Program-made: the position numbers and the translations under genes
Part shown: positions 26,687 to 37,516 of the stretch, piece by piece
Numbering within the stretch: position 1 is the first letter of the stretch
Layout: every line of letters starts with the position of its first letter
Assembly (NCBI GenBank): GCA_016704305.1
Contig: JADJAL010000001.1
Location: 62,001 to 126,000, forward strand
DNA length: 64,000 nt
Direction of reading: 5' to 3'
Source: Haliea sp.
Lineage (GTDB): Bacteria; Pseudomonadota; Gammaproteobacteria; Pseudomonadales; Halieaceae
Notes under the pieces: model-generated
Database searches by the model: none
Seen by the model: only the letters and a program-made list of their open reading frames with translations
What the model was told of the DNA's origin: nothing

Positions 26687-28462
26687 TTGACGTTCGTTAT
26701 TTCCGGCAACAGGCGCTTCGCATACCATCGCGAAAATTCCTGCATCAGTGCGGATAAAAAGGATGCAACCTGGTCAGATCCCCGTTCAACTTACGATTAC
26801 ATCATTGTCGGGCGGCTCCGCTGGGTGCGCCCTCGCGTATCGCCTGTCGCGCGAAGCCAGCCGCAAGGTGCTGCTCCTCGAAGCAGGCGGCAGGACAATT
26901 TCCCCCAATTCACATCCTTTGGGCTTCGCTTTCCTGATGAAGAACCCGAAGGTCAATTGGTGTTACGAGACCGAGCCAGAACCGAACATGCACCACCGCC
27001 CATCGCCTGGCGCGCGGCAAAGTGCTCGGCAACACGAGCAGCATCAATGGCATGGTCTACATTCGCGGACAACGTGAGGACTACGATCACCTGGGTGAAC
27101 TCGGCAATACCGGCTGGTCGTACGAAGACGTATTGCCTTACTTCAAACGCTCGGAACACAAAGCCGAGGGCGCCAACGACTACCACGGCTACGGCGGACC
27201 GCTGTGGGTGGAAGACGTGGCTGACGAGCAGAAACTGGATCTCGCCGATATCTATATTCAGGCGGCAATACAGAGCGAACTCCCCTATAACCCTGATTTT
27301 AACGGCGCCACGCAGGAGGGCGTCGGGTACTACCAGACCAATATTCGCAGGGCAAGCGCCAGAGCACAGCACGCACGTTCCTGAAGGAGTGCCAGAATCG
27401 CCCCAATCTGACCATCATCACCGGCGCCCTGTGCCAGCAAATCCTGATCGAAAATGACGCGGCCGTCGGCGTGGAATACCGCCTCACCGGCAAAAAGCAT
27501 GCGCCGGTCGAGCGCGCTTATGCCCGTGGCGAGGTCATTCTCTGCGGCGGTGTGATCAACTCGCCACAGCTACTGGAATTGTCGGGCATCGGCGACCAGG
27601 CGCATCTGCAAGCACTGGGCATACAGGTCAGGCAGCATCTGCCGGGCGTCGGAGAGAATCTGCAGGATCACCTGACCATCAACATCCAGCAGGGGCTGGA
27701 CGGCGTGCCCACCTTTTACGAGGAAACCCGACCGCTGGCGTTGTTCAAAAACATCGTCAAATACCTGCTTAAAGGCCGCGGCCTGCTCGCTCACCCGGCG
27801 GCTCCAGGTCGGGGTGTTTTTGCGCACGCATAAAAGGCTGGCAGGCCCGATGCGCAGATTCACTTCGCCCCGGCCGCCAGCGAACCGGACGCCAAAGGCA
27901 ACCTGAAACCCACGCCCGGCACGACCAGCAACCGGGTGCTACCTGCGACCGGAAGTCGCGGCAGCGTACATGTCCCGCAGCGCGGACCACTGCGGCAGCG
28001 CCGGCCATCCGCGCCAATTACCTGGATACCGAAAACGATCGCAGCGCCATCGTGGCCGCATTCCGCCGAGACGGGAAATTTTCCTGGCCCCGCCCTGCTA
28101 CAAATCCAGAGGACGGAGTTTCGGCCGGGGCCGCTGGCGCAGGCGATGAACAAATCCTCGACTATGTCCGCTCGGAGGCAGAATCCGTGTATCACCCCGT
28201 AGGCACCTGCAAAATGGGCTCCGACAGCATGGCCGTGGTCGATGAGCGACTGCGTGCACGGCGTGCAGCGCCTGCGCGTCGCGGACGCGTCCATCATGCC
28301 GACCATTGTTTCCGGGAACACCAACGCGCCAGCCATCATGATCGCCGAGAAATGCGCGGACATGCTGCTGCAGACGCCGGCGTCAAAATCTTGCCAGAGC
28401 GACGCAGCGAGCAGCAGCCCAGGCGCAGCACGCGCAAAGCGGCAGCAACTGCCACGGTGTGA
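26687..28462 (+). pseudogene. GMC-family (choline dehydrogenase-like) FAD oxidoreductase, many frameshifts
   Basis: Consecutive pieces in different frames rebuild a protein of about 540-570 aa. The FAD motif YDYIIVG...GSAGCALAYRLSRE, KVLLLEAGG, GKVLGNTSSINGMVYIRGQ (a GMC signature), GEVILCGGVINSPQLLELSG (a second GMC signature), HPVGTCKMG with the catalytic His, and SGNTNAPAIMIAEKCADML with the second active-site residue are all present. At least six indels separate them, at roughly 26815, 27000, 27345, 27800, 27990 and 28245. It would oxidise an alcohol to an aldehyde, matching the aldehyde dehydrogenase downstream. It is either a recent pseudogene or a poorly sequenced stretch. Start and end are approximate. 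Confidence 0.75.
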
Positions 28463-28483
28463 CCAAACCACGAGAATCCGGCT

Positions 28484-29911
28484 GAATGCATCAGTAAAGG
28501 ACAGCTCCGCCGCCACCGAACTGCGCGCGATACTCGACACCAGCGCCGCGCCTTTTCGCGCGGAGGGCCGGTCGCGCTCGCAACCCGCATCGACCGCATT
28601 GATCGCTGCATCGCCCTTCTCGTCGACAACAAGGAAGCCACTTGCGAGGCCGTCAGCGGGACTTCGGCTGTCGCTCCAAATACGTGACGCTGATGACCGA
28701 TGTGATGAACTCGGTGGGCAGCCTGAAGTTCGTGAAGAAAAAGCCTGAAAAAATGGATGAAGCCGGAGAAGCGCACGCCCTTCATGCCGATGAACTTCCT
28801 GGGGGCGAAGGCGCATGTGCACTATCAACCCAAGGGTGTGGTCGGCATCATGACGCCGTGGAACGTGCCGGTGAACATGATCTTCAGCCCGCTCGCCGAT
28901 GTATTGGGCGCGGGCAACCGGGCCATGATCAAGCCGTCCGAGTACACGCCGCACACCGACATCATGCATAAGCTATTTGCGCAGTATTTCGAGGAATCGG
29001 AAATCAGCGTCGTAACCGGCGGGCCGGAGGTGGGCGCGGCATTCTCCGCGCTGCCGCTGGACCACCTGATCTTCACCGGTGCGACCAGCATCGGGCGTCT
29101 GGTGATGCGGCGGCGGAGAACATGGTGCCGGTCACGCTGGAATTGCGGCAAGTCGCCAGTCATCGTTGGTGAAGACTGCGATATCCACCAGGCGGCGGAG
29201 CGGATCATCACCGGCAAGTCGATGAACGGCGGCCAGTTGTGCGTCAGCCCGGACTACTGCTTCGTTCCCAGAGTCGCCTCGAAGCGTTTATCAATCGCTG
29301 CAAGGCAGTGATCGCCGAGCAATATCCCACCGTACAGGGCAACCCGGATTTCGTCGCCTGCATCAATGAACGCCACTTCGATCGCGTGAAGGGTTACATC
29401 ACCGAGGCTACGAAACAGGGGGCTCGGTTCCGCTATGCCCACCCGGCGAGGAGTTCTCCAGCAAGAAGGAGCATAAAATTGCGCTGCACCTGGTGGTTAA
29501 CCCGACGACGCACTGGCGTGCATGCAGGATGAGATCTTCGGCGCGCTGCTGAACATCAAGAGTTACGACAAATTGCAGGACTGATCGATTTCATCAACGC
29601 CGCGAACGCCCTCTCGCGGTATTACTTCGGCAGGGACAAGGCGGAACAGGACAAGGTCATCAACGAAACACATTCCGGCGGCGTGGCGGCGGAACGCAAT
29701 CGCGCTGCATGTGGCATGTGACGATCTACCGTTTGGTGGCAGCGGACACAGCGGCATGGGCAACTACCGCGGCCGCGATGGGTTCCGCTCATTCAGCCAC
29801 GCGCGCGGCGTCTACCGCGAAGGATTTGTAGACATGGCCAAACTGGCCGGCACCCTGCCGCCCTACGGCCAGAAAGTGGCGAACATGCTGGAATCGCAGA
29901 TCAAAAAATAG
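28484..29911 (+). pseudogene. Coniferyl-aldehyde-dehydrogenase-like ALDH, many frameshifts
   Basis: About 475 aa can be rebuilt from pieces in all three frames. IDRIDRCIALLVDNKEA, YQPKGVVGIMTPWNVPVNMI, FTGATSIGRLVM, GKSMNGGQLCVSPDYCFVP with the catalytic Cys, EAFINRCKAVIAEQYPT and DDLPFGGSGHSGMGNYRG are recognisable. The last 66 codons are intact up to the stop at 29911. I count about ten indels, for example near 28541, 28660, 28745, 29105, 29143, 29273, 29447, 29505, 29580 and 29695. The NGGQLCVSPDY motif is closest to coniferyl aldehyde dehydrogenases. It is paired with the GMC oxidoreductase for alcohol-to-acid conversion. The 5' limit is uncertain. Confidence 0.75.
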
Positions 29912-29922
29912 CGCTTCAACTG

Positions 29923-30249
29923 CTAATGCAGGGTCGGACTTCTCTCTGAGACGACAACTGACTGCAGCTGCTGGCCCAGCATGATCACAAAGCCCTGGCG
30001 GCGCTCTACGCCGTCATAGCTGTAGTCGAAGCGGTACTGCCGCCAGATGCGCCAACGCCTTGTCTCATCGCGGCTCATCGAAATACGCTGCACATGCACG
30101 GACTGATCCAGCAACTGGAAATCGTCGCGCTCACTGGCGCGATTCACCGCCTGTACAGCCAGTTCGCGTACGCGCACCGCCGACAAAAAATGCAGGCACA
30201 ACGCGCCCAGCGCGAACACTAAAACCACATCCCCGAGGGTGAAATTCAC
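29923..30249 (-). CDS. DUF3301 family protein
   Basis: 108 aa. One N-terminal membrane segment (VVLVFALGALCLHFL, about 9-23) is followed by a small soluble domain with RRWRIWRQYRFDYSYDGVERRQGFVIML, characteristic of the gammaproteobacterial DUF3301 family. Function is unknown. It starts 6 nt after the stop of the upstream esterase gene, so the two form an operon. Confidence 0.75.
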   Translation of the reverse strand: MNFTLGDVVLVFALGALCLHFLSAVRVRELAVQAVNRASERDDFQLLDQSVHVQRISMSRDETRRWRIWRQYRFDYSYDGVERRQGFVIMLGQQLQSVVVSERSPTLH

Positions 30250-30255
30250 AGCTGT

Positions 30256-31074
30256 CTAGTTCTCTTGCAGATTGTTGTCTGGTGCATCGGACTGACGCTG
30301 TTCCAGCGATACCAGAAATTGCGTGACAATGCTGTTGAACAGTACCGGTTTCTCTGCGTGTAGCCAATGGCCGCAGCCTGGCATGACCTCAAGGGTTGCC
30401 GCCGGAAACAGTTGCTGCACAACCGGCCAGAATTGCGGCTGGATATACTCGGACGCGCCGCCCTTGATAAACAGCACCGGGCCGGCATAGGTCCGGCCAC
30501 CCGCGGGTGCAGCCAACAGCGCCGGGTAGGCCGCGCGCAGTCCCGACAGATCAAAACGCCAGTGATAATAGCCTTGCGCATCGCGTTGCAAGCTGCTTAA
30601 CAAAAACTGTATGACGCTGTCCTCGTCGAGGTGCTGCGCCATGCGTGCGCCCGCTTCTTCACGACTGGTGCACGGACGCGAGGCCACCGCTTCCAGCGCG
30701 GCAAACACCCCATTGTGGTGGGCCTGGTATGCAACGGGGGCAATATCTGCCACTGCCAATGACGACACCCGCCCTGGCTGTTGCAGCGCCAACTCCATTG
30801 CCACTTTGCCCCCCAGCGAATGGCCGACGAAATGCGCGCGCGACAGGCTCGCGTCATCCATCCAATGCCGCAATCTTTCGGCCATCGCAGGCAATGTCGG
30901 GTTTGCAATCCAGGCCGATCTGCCGTGTCCGGGCAGATCCACGCTGAACACCGAGTACGTCGCCTGCAGTGCACGCGCCAGCGCACCGAGATTAGCGCTG
31001 GCACCAAACAAACCGTGCAACAGCACGACTGCCGGGCCTTCACCGGCCTGTTTCACATACAAGTCCGTCGCCAT
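30256..31074 (-). CDS. Alpha/beta-hydrolase, YbfF-like esterase
   Basis: 272 aa. LLHGLFGASANLGALARAL gives the oxyanion loop (about 18-36), the nucleophile elbow is GHSLGG (Ser about 88), and the catalytic His is in GCGHWLHAEKP (about 241). This matches the YbfF group of acyl-CoA thioesterase/carboxylesterases. It is co-transcribed with the DUF3301 gene and divergent from the lipoprotein gene, with 65 nt between the starts. Confidence 0.85.
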   Translation of the reverse strand: MATDLYVKQAGEGPAVVLLHGLFGASANLGALARALQATYSVFSVDLPGHGRSAWIANPTLPAMAERLRHWMDDASLSRAHFVGHSLGGKVAMELALQQPGRVSSLAVADIAPVAYQAHHNGVFAALEAVASRPCTSREEAGARMAQHLDEDSVIQFLLSSLQRDAQGYYHWRFDLSGLRAAYPALLAAPAGGRTYAGPVLFIKGGASEYIQPQFWPVVQQLFPAATLEVMPGCGHWLHAEKPVLFNSIVTQFLVSLEQRQSDAPDNNLQEN

Positions 31075-31139
31075 TTATCGCTGTGTCCCGTTACAGATTT
31101 TGCTACCATGACCGCCACCATTATGGATCGGAATTTTAC

Positions 31140-31940
31140 ATGCGTCGTCTACTATCCCACTGCGTATCCCATTGTCGCCTCGCCGCCCTCCTCGCAGCAT
31201 CAGCACTTGTGGTCGCGTGCAGCGGCACACCCACTCACAACCCGACCACCTTCCCGTTCCAGATAGACCAGGCCAAACTGGATGCCAACCCGATAAAAAC
31301 CGTGGTAATTGCCCACGTCAACCTGGGTTCGCAATCGCGCAATTACCTGGAGAAGGAAGCGCCGCGCATCGATGCCAGTGTCGCCCAGTACCTGAAGGAC
31401 AACGGCTTCAAAGTGCTGTCCCAGCGAGAATTCGAGCAACACTGGAACACCGCAGTGCGCGCATTCGGCAATCCGATCGACCCAACCAGCGGCAAACTCA
31501 ACCGCAAGACGTTCTCCCTGATCATGCACCAGGTGCGGGACGAAATGCAGGCATCCACCAAACTTGACGCATTCATCTTCACCGATCTGGTGGAACTCGA
31601 GGTCGCTTTCAGCGGCGGACTCAAGCATGTGGCGCGCTGGGATGGCGTGTCCCGCACACCGACTCTGCAGGGCCCTGGCGACGGCGTCAGTGCCGATTTC
31701 GACTGGAACATGCTGGCTGCCGTGGTCTCCTTGCAGGTCAGCATCTACAACATGCAGCTGGAGCCGGTATTCTCCAGTCGCGGCGGCATCGACGCCACCG
31801 ATGCAATTGACAGTCGCTCCTCCACCGGACGCTATATACGCAGGCGCAATATCCTGGATAACGAAACCAATATACAAGAAGGCATCGCGTTGGCGTTCTA
31901 TCCGTTTATACCGATGGAAGACTGGCCGGGAAATCCCTAG
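31140..31940 (+). CDS. Lipoprotein of unknown function
   Basis: 266 aa. I chose the ATG at 31140 because a lipoprotein signal starts there: MRRLLSH..., a hydrophobic stretch, and the lipobox LVVAC with Cys at about residue 23. Ser after the Cys predicts the outer membrane. The mature domain contains KTVVIAHVNLGSQSRNYLEK, DAFIFTDLVELEVAFSGG and a C-terminal YRFI-type end. I do not recognise a named family. It may form an operon with the esterase gene 72 nt downstream. Confidence 0.7.
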   Translation: MRRLLSHCVSHCRLAALLAASALVVACSGTPTHNPTTFPFQIDQAKLDANPIKTVVIAHVNLGSQSRNYLEKEAPRIDASVAQYLKDNGFKVLSQREFEQHWNTAVRAFGNPIDPTSGKLNRKTFSLIMHQVRDEMQASTKLDAFIFTDLVELEVAFSGGLKHVARWDGVSRTPTLQGPGDGVSADFDWNMLAAVVSLQVSIYNMQLEPVFSSRGGIDATDAIDSRSSTGRYIRRRNILDNETNIQEGIALAFYPFIPMEDWPGNP

Positions 31941-32012
31941 GCACCAAATACCCTCCGAGCCATAAAGAGTTTAACGCAACGCGAATCACCCATTTGACAC
32001 AGGAATCCGGCC

Positions 32013-33674
32013 GTGAAGAAGAGCGTCGTTATTCTGCTACTGATCGCTGTTGCGGCGCTCGCGGTGTATCTCTGGCCATCGCCCGCACGCGAACCGGTAG
32101 TGCGATCGGCAAACCCCGACACAGCACGCGACACGACTGCAGGCACTGTGATCGGCAGCAGCGACGCAGACAACACCTTCGCCTGGCTAGGCATTCCGTT
32201 CGCGTCTCCTCCGCTTGGCGAATTGCGCTGGCGTGCGCCGCAATCCGTAGAACCCTGGACGCAGGCGCGGGAAACCACCGCGTTTCGAGATCCCTGCGTA
32301 CAATTATCGGGTCCGCTCGATGGCCTGCCCGATGATAGCGGTGCCGTAGTCGGCAGCGAGGACTGCCTCTATCTGAATGTATGGGCGCCGCGCGCAAACA
32401 GCAGCGCAGGCACGGAAAAACTGCCGGTGATGTTCTGGATTCACGGCGGCGGCAACACCATCGGTACCGCCAACACCTACCCCGGCAGCAAGCTTGCCGC
32501 AGGCGAGCAGGTCGTGGTGGTCACGATCAACTATCGACTCGGCTTTTTCGGCTGGATGAGCCATCCGGCGCTGCGCGGCAAGGGCCGCGACCCACTCGAC
32601 GCCAGCGGCAACTATGCGAACCTGGATATGATCGCCGCGTTGCAGTGGGTACAAAATAATATTGCCAACTTTGGCGGTGATCCGAACAACGTCACTATTT
32701 TTGGCGAGTCTGCCGGTGGCCGCAATGTGTATGCACTGCTCGCCTCCCCGCTGGCAAAAGGCCTGTTCCACCGGGCGATCTCACAGAGCGGCTCGGTGAG
32801 CACCACGCCGCGTTGGCGGGCAGAGAATTTTCACGATGACGCCAAACCAGGGATGAAACTCAGCTCCCGCGAATGGCTCTCCCTGCAGTTGCAACACGCC
32901 GGCCTCGCGACCGACGCCAAGGGGCCAGGGCCGTGCAATTACTGATGTCCGCCGAGGATATTCGCAGCTTCATGTATTCGCGCAGCGCCGAGCAGATACT
33001 TGCAGGCATCGGCGGTGGCGCCGGCATGTACACTGCGCCGCAGGGCTTTCGCGATGGCACGGTTTTGCCAAAGAAAACGCTCTACCAGGTGTTCCGCGAC
33101 CCCGATCACTACAATAGCGTGCGCCGCCAACAGCCCGCAACCGGTCTTCGCCTACCGCTGGGACTGGGATGAGGGCGGCAAGAATTTTCTGGTGGACTAC
33201 AGCGCACTGTTGGGCGCGGCGCACGGCCTCGAGGTCGCCTACATCTTCAATGATTTTGAAGACGGCATCGCCGTGCCCGGCCTGTACAACAGCGACAACT
33301 CACCCGGGCGTGACCTCCTCGGCGCGCAGATGCGCAGCTACTGGTCAGAGTTTGCAAGGAAAGGCGACCCCGGGCGCGGCCGCAGCGGCGCACTGCCGCT
33401 GTGGCAACCCTGGAATAACCCTGGACCCAACCTGATGCTGTTGGATACAGCCGCAGGCGGCGGGCTGCGCATGGTGAAAGAACCCATGACCGTGGCGATG
33501 CTGAAGCAGCGTCTGGCCCGGGATAACAGCCTGCCCGACGTGCGTGCGCGCTGCGCGCTGCATGTACAACTGTTCCTGCTCGCCAACGCCGGTGCCGATG
33601 TTTGGAACCAGCGTGAATACGAGGCCCTCGGCTGCGCCGAGTTCAAGCCCTGGTCACTGGAAGTCAGTCGCTAG
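32013..33674 (+). CDS. Type-B carboxylesterase, two frameshifts
   Basis: About 553 aa across three frames. GTG 32013 has AGGAA about 8 nt upstream. An N-terminal hydrophobic segment (SVVILLLIAVAALAVYLW) anchors or exports the protein. SEDCLYLNVWAP, WIHGGGN and the nucleophile elbow FGESAGG (Ser about 231) are typical of the family. The frame changes at the G4 run 32921-32924 (KGARAVQLLMSAEDIRS is restored by removing one G). It changes again near 33127 (NSPQPVFAYRWDWDE is restored by removing one C). The catalytic His is expected in the third part, near AAHGLEVAYIFND. The substrate is an ester of unknown type. Confidence 0.82.
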
Positions 33675-33680
33675 CGGATC

Positions 33681-34808
33681 CTATTCCTGCGGCTTGATCA
33701 GGTATTTCTCGCCAGTCGCTTGCCGGCCGTACACCGCGATCGCATCCAGAGCCAGGGCGCCGGCCAGCGACACCTCCCGGGTGTAGTGACTGGCGAAGGT
33801 GGTTTTTATCTCCGCCGCGACTTTGGCGCGCATTTGCAGGAGCTTCTCAATGCCGACTTTTTGCAGGAAGGGCGTGAGCAAAAACCCGGACACACTCCAG
33901 GAAAAACCAAAGTTGCGCGTCAGAGTGGTGGGACCGCGATCGAGGGCACCATAGATGTACACCTGCTTGAATACATCGCTGCCGTAGCGATTGTAGTCAG
34001 TCATATTGCGTACCGCCGCGGCTTCCATGCAGGTCAGTATCTGGTTGGCCAACTTACCGCCGCCGGTGGCGTCAAAGGCCAGCGTGGCACCCGTTGCGGC
34101 GAGGGCATCGGTCAACTCGTCGTAAAAGTGCTCGCTCCCTGAATTGATGATGTACTGCGCTCCCAATGCCCGAAGCACGGCTTCCTGCTCCGGCTTGCGC
34201 ACGATATTGACCAACGCGATACCCTCCTTGAGGCAGAGTCGATTCAGCATCTGGCCGAGGTTGGAAGCCGCCGCCGTGTGCACAAGTGCCGAATGATTCT
34301 CCCTGCGCATCGTCTCGACCATCGCCAACGCCGTTAGCGGATTGACGAAGCAGGACGCACCCTCCGCTGCCGTCGTGCCCTCCTCCAGCGGCAGGCACAT
34401 GAAGGCGTTCACGCACCGGTACTGCGCATACATCTCCCCGCCTATGACGCCGACACGTTTGCCGATCAGCGCCTGCGCCGCCTCGGATGCGCCGGCGGCG
34501 ATCACGGTACCGGCGCCCTCGTTGCCCACCGCCAGCGATTGCCCCACTCGCGCGGCGACCATTTTCATCATGTCGGCGGGGACATCCGCTGTCACCACAG
34601 GCCTGGCGGCGGTGCCGGACAGCCGGGCCGTGGCGAGATCCGCCGGCCCAAACAGCAGCGCAAGGTCGGATGGATTCAATGGCGTGGCTTCGATTCGCAC
34701 CAGCACCTCATCAGGGCCGGGCTGCGGAATGGGTGTATCCACCAGACTGAGTTCGAGGACATTGTCGTCCGTGATCCTGGTACGAAGTTGCAAGCCGGTG
34801 TCTGCCAT
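33681..34808 (-). CDS. MDR-family zinc-type alcohol dehydrogenase / quinone oxidoreductase-like protein
   Basis: 375 aa. The GroES-like N-terminal domain has PGPDEVLVRIEATPLNPSDLA, typical of quinone-oxidoreductase-like MDR proteins, which lack catalytic zinc. GNEGAGTVIAAG follows, and the Rossmann domain has HTAAASNLGQMLNRLC in place of the usual GxGxxG. A family-specific insert with EGASCFVNPLTALAMVE is seen. The C-terminal part is longer than average. It would be a cytosolic NAD(P)H-dependent reductase or dehydrogenase; the substrate is unknown. A GAGGA ribosome binding site precedes the ATG. It converges on the carboxylesterase gene. Confidence 0.8.
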   Translation of the reverse strand: MADTGLQLRTRITDDNVLELSLVDTPIPQPGPDEVLVRIEATPLNPSDLALLFGPADLATARLSGTAARPVVTADVPADMMKMVAARVGQSLAVGNEGAGTVIAAGASEAAQALIGKRVGVIGGEMYAQYRCVNAFMCLPLEEGTTAAEGASCFVNPLTALAMVETMRRENHSALVHTAAASNLGQMLNRLCLKEGIALVNIVRKPEQEAVLRALGAQYIINSGSEHFYDELTDALAATGATLAFDATGGGKLANQILTCMEAAAVRNMTDYNRYGSDVFKQVYIYGALDRGPTTLTRNFGFSWSVSGFLLTPFLQKVGIEKLLQMRAKVAAEIKTTFASHYTREVSLAGALALDAIAVYGRQATGEKYLIKPQE

Positions 34809-34953
34809 TGGAATGTCCTCGGGTGGTTGGGGTCAAACGTGTGCCCTATCCTACAACGTCCCTGTGACATTTTCCCGCTATCGGCCCGGTGGTATTCCCC
34901 TGTAAGATCGCCGCCGCTGCAGCTGTGGGGGCTGGTGGCACAAGGAAATCGCA

Positions 34954-36174
34954 ATGTTGAATGTAATACTGGTGTGTCTGGCCGTACTGGCGTTTGTCGC
35001 CATTGTGTTCGAGGACGTGATCCATCTGAACAAGGCCAAATCGACGCTGTTCCTGGGCACACTATGTTGGTTACTCCTGTTCCTCTGCTCGCCCAACCAC
35101 CAGATCGTCGAGTCGGCCTTTTCCGAAAATATTCTCGACATTGCCTCCCTGTGGCTGTTCCTGTTTGCCGCGATGACGTTCGTGGCCTACCTGAACCAGC
35201 ATGGCATGGTGGAATCACTGGTATACCGCCTGCTCCCTGATGCGATGCCGCAAAAGGCGTTGCTACCGGCATTGGCCCTGTTCGCGTTCTGCCTCTCGTC
35301 CTTCTGTGACAACATCACCACGACGCTGGTCACGATTGCGCTGATCCAGTCACTCAAGCTACCTCCCAAGAGCAATATCAAACTGGCCGTGTTGGCGGTG
35401 TTTTCCATTAACTCAGGCGGCGCGGCCCTGATCACCGGCGATGTCACGACCTTTGATGATTTTCACATCCGGCAAGGTGGGCATCAGCGATCTCTTTGTC
35501 ATCGTTGCGCCCGGATTGCTCGCTTGCCTCTTGCTCGCTGTACTCTTGATGCCGGGCTTCGAGGGAATACTCACGCCGCAGCGCTCGGTCTCGAAAGCAT
35601 CGCGCTTCGATGTCTGGGTTGCGGTGATATTTGTCGCGACCATCATGATGACGTTGGTAATCAATTTATTCGTCCATGTCCCACCCTTGCTGGTGTTTAT
35701 ATTTGGCCTGTCCATCGTGTTCCTGCTAGCGCGGTTCATGACGCGTGGGGAAGAAGAGGATCCGATCATCGATTACATCCGCAAAATCGAGTTCGATACA
35801 CTGCTGTTTTTCCTCGGCATTCTGCTGATAGTCGGCATGCTGAAAGAAATCGGTGCTTTGCATGGCATAGCCCAGCTCTACGATATGTTTGTGCCCAGTG
35901 TCGCAAACTTCCTGATAGGCTGCCTCTCCGCCGTCATCGACAACGTGCCATTGACTGCTGCGGTGTTGAAATCGGACCTCGATATGCCGATAACTGACTG
36001 GCTGGGCTTTACCTATTGCGTCGGAGTCGGCGGATCATTGCTGGCTATCGGATCTGCATCAGGCGTGTTGATGATGAGCAAGATCGAGGGACTGGGGTTT
36101 ATCAGCTACCTGCGCTCACACCGCACCTCATGGTGACCTACTCCGTCGGGTATCTGCTGATCCTGGCGATGTGA
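34954..36174 (+). CDS. nhaD: NhaD-type Na+/H+ antiporter, two frameshifts
   Basis: About 407 aa. Many membrane segments are seen, with the NhaD-type core FCDNITTTLVTIALIQSL (about 112-129) and, in the second half, CLSAVIDNVPLTAAVLKSDL. The polar DN pairs in both halves fit ion-transporter (IT) superfamily antiporters. The frame breaks after GDVTT at the T3 run 35452-35454; removing one T gives TTLMIFTSGKVG. It breaks again near 36110, where a missing base restores PHLMVTYSVGYLLILAM, ending at 36174. It would export Na+ (or Li+) for H+ at alkaline pH or high salt, consistent with a marine cell. Confidence 0.82.
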
Positions 36175-36362
36175 AGCACCTATCGATGTGGTACCTGTTT
36201 ACCGCCTTCAGTGCGAATAAGGCGCCGACCACAATCAACCCGTCACAAAAGTGCCAAACTATATTTACACTGACAGACTGAAAACCGCTTAACAATGGCC
36301 TATACTCGCAACTCGCAGCGTCGCATTGGCGCTATCGGAGGCGGGCAACCCCTTTTGCATAC

Positions 36363-36677
36363 GTGAAGATCAGCGCTACCAAACGGCTCCTGAACACGGC
36401 TCTCGTTTTTCTGCTGGCGGTTCTGGCGTCGCAACAACCCGTCAGCAGCAACGTCGCGGCGCAAGACGATTTCATCTCAGGCGCAACGCTCGCTACAGTC
36501 GGCATCCAGAACAACTATCCCGGCTATCCCGAGGGTGACAACCCGGACATCAATCGCGCGCCCGAATGGGTCGGCACGCTGCCGCAAAACAACACCTTCA
36601 CCCGCTTACACATCTCCGTACCCGGACCTGACGTTGCGTTTACCGTCAGCCAGGCCCGCGCTCCTCCCCAGTGTTGA
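36363..36677 (+). CDS. Small exported protein of unknown function
   Basis: 104 aa from a GTG at 36363. The first 33 residues are a signal peptide (ALVFLLAVLASQQP core, possible cleavage after SSNVAA). The mature part has NNYPGYPEGDNPDINRAPEW and ends QARAPPQC. No family is recognised. It may be an N-terminal fragment of a longer protein, since coding-like sequence continues out of frame up to about 36770. Confidence that it is a complete gene is low. Confidence 0.4.
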   Translation: MKISATKRLLNTALVFLLAVLASQQPVSSNVAAQDDFISGATLATVGIQNNYPGYPEGDNPDINRAPEWVGTLPQNNTFTRLHISVPGPDVAFTVSQARAPPQC

Positions 36678-36771
36678 TGTAGTTTCCCAAAACACCGTAA
36701 ACAACACTCATTTTCGACCGGCGTGGTACTGGCGCGTTGCGCATTGCCGTGCCCGGTCAGGAGCATATTTT

Positions 36772-37347
36772 ATGTCTGGATTGCAAACAATTGATCCGCT
36801 ATTCACAACCACTATTCGCGATATCCAACGGCCTTCATCGCTCAGCGAACTGACGCTGCAGAGCCCCGCAATAGAGGTGCTTACCGATTTCACCCGGCAA
36901 CTGCCGATGATACTCGAGCAGAACACTTCCATTGATGACGCGCGGGAGATCATGCGCAGGACGCATACCAAAATGTTCCTGGTCATCGATGCGCAGGAAT
37001 CCTTCCGGGGGCTGATCTCACTGGAGGACCTGGTATCGGAAAAAGTGATGACAAAGATGGGCGTTTCACGACTGAGACGCGATGAACTCACCGTTGAATT
37101 CGTGATGACACCGCGCAATCGCCTGCACGCTATCGATTTCAAGGTCTTTCAAATGGCCACGATTGGCGAGGTACTGGCCAGAATGCAAAAGTACGGTGAG
37201 CAGCACATGATCGTGGTGGAGGCACGCTGTGAATCGGTCCGTGGCATTGTCTCGGCCCACGGAATCGCGCGCCGGATGCACACCCCTGTAGTGATCAATG
37301 AACGGGCTGTTCTGTTCTCGGATATCTACAACGCGATGGCGGTGTAA
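36772..37347 (+). CDS. CBS-domain protein
   Basis: 191 aa, with AGGAG 8 nt before the ATG; a longer in-frame extension upstream has no family resemblance. Two CBS motifs are visible, around residues 55-110 (TSIDDAREIMRRTHTKMFLV then GLISLEDLVSEKVM) and 125-190 (IGEVLARMQKYGEQHMIVVE, then GIVSAHGIARRM). Paired CBS domains bind adenine nucleotides and regulate partner proteins. No partner is adjacent other than the small exported protein upstream and the efflux operon facing it. Confidence 0.77.
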   Translation: MSGLQTIDPLFTTTIRDIQRPSSLSELTLQSPAIEVLTDFTRQLPMILEQNTSIDDAREIMRRTHTKMFLVIDAQESFRGLISLEDLVSEKVMTKMGVSRLRRDELTVEFVMTPRNRLHAIDFKVFQMATIGEVLARMQKYGEQHMIVVEARCESVRGIVSAHGIARRMHTPVVINERAVLFSDIYNAMAV

Positions 37348-37516
37348 CCGATGTAGGAAAAGCACGGTGATCGAACTGTCGAGCGGGGCAATGTGCCTCC
37401 GCTCGACACGGCACCGCGTCCACCACCCGATCATCAGCGCGGACATACCGTTGCGGACAGCGAGCGAGATGCCGCCTTATTGTGCGGGCCTGCGAACCGA
37501 ACAGGCCAGTGGTTTG

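Noticed and set aside
36535..36771. N-terminal extension of the CBS-domain protein
   Set aside because: No family resemblance, overlaps the small exported protein in another frame, and a good ribosome binding site sits before ATG 36772.
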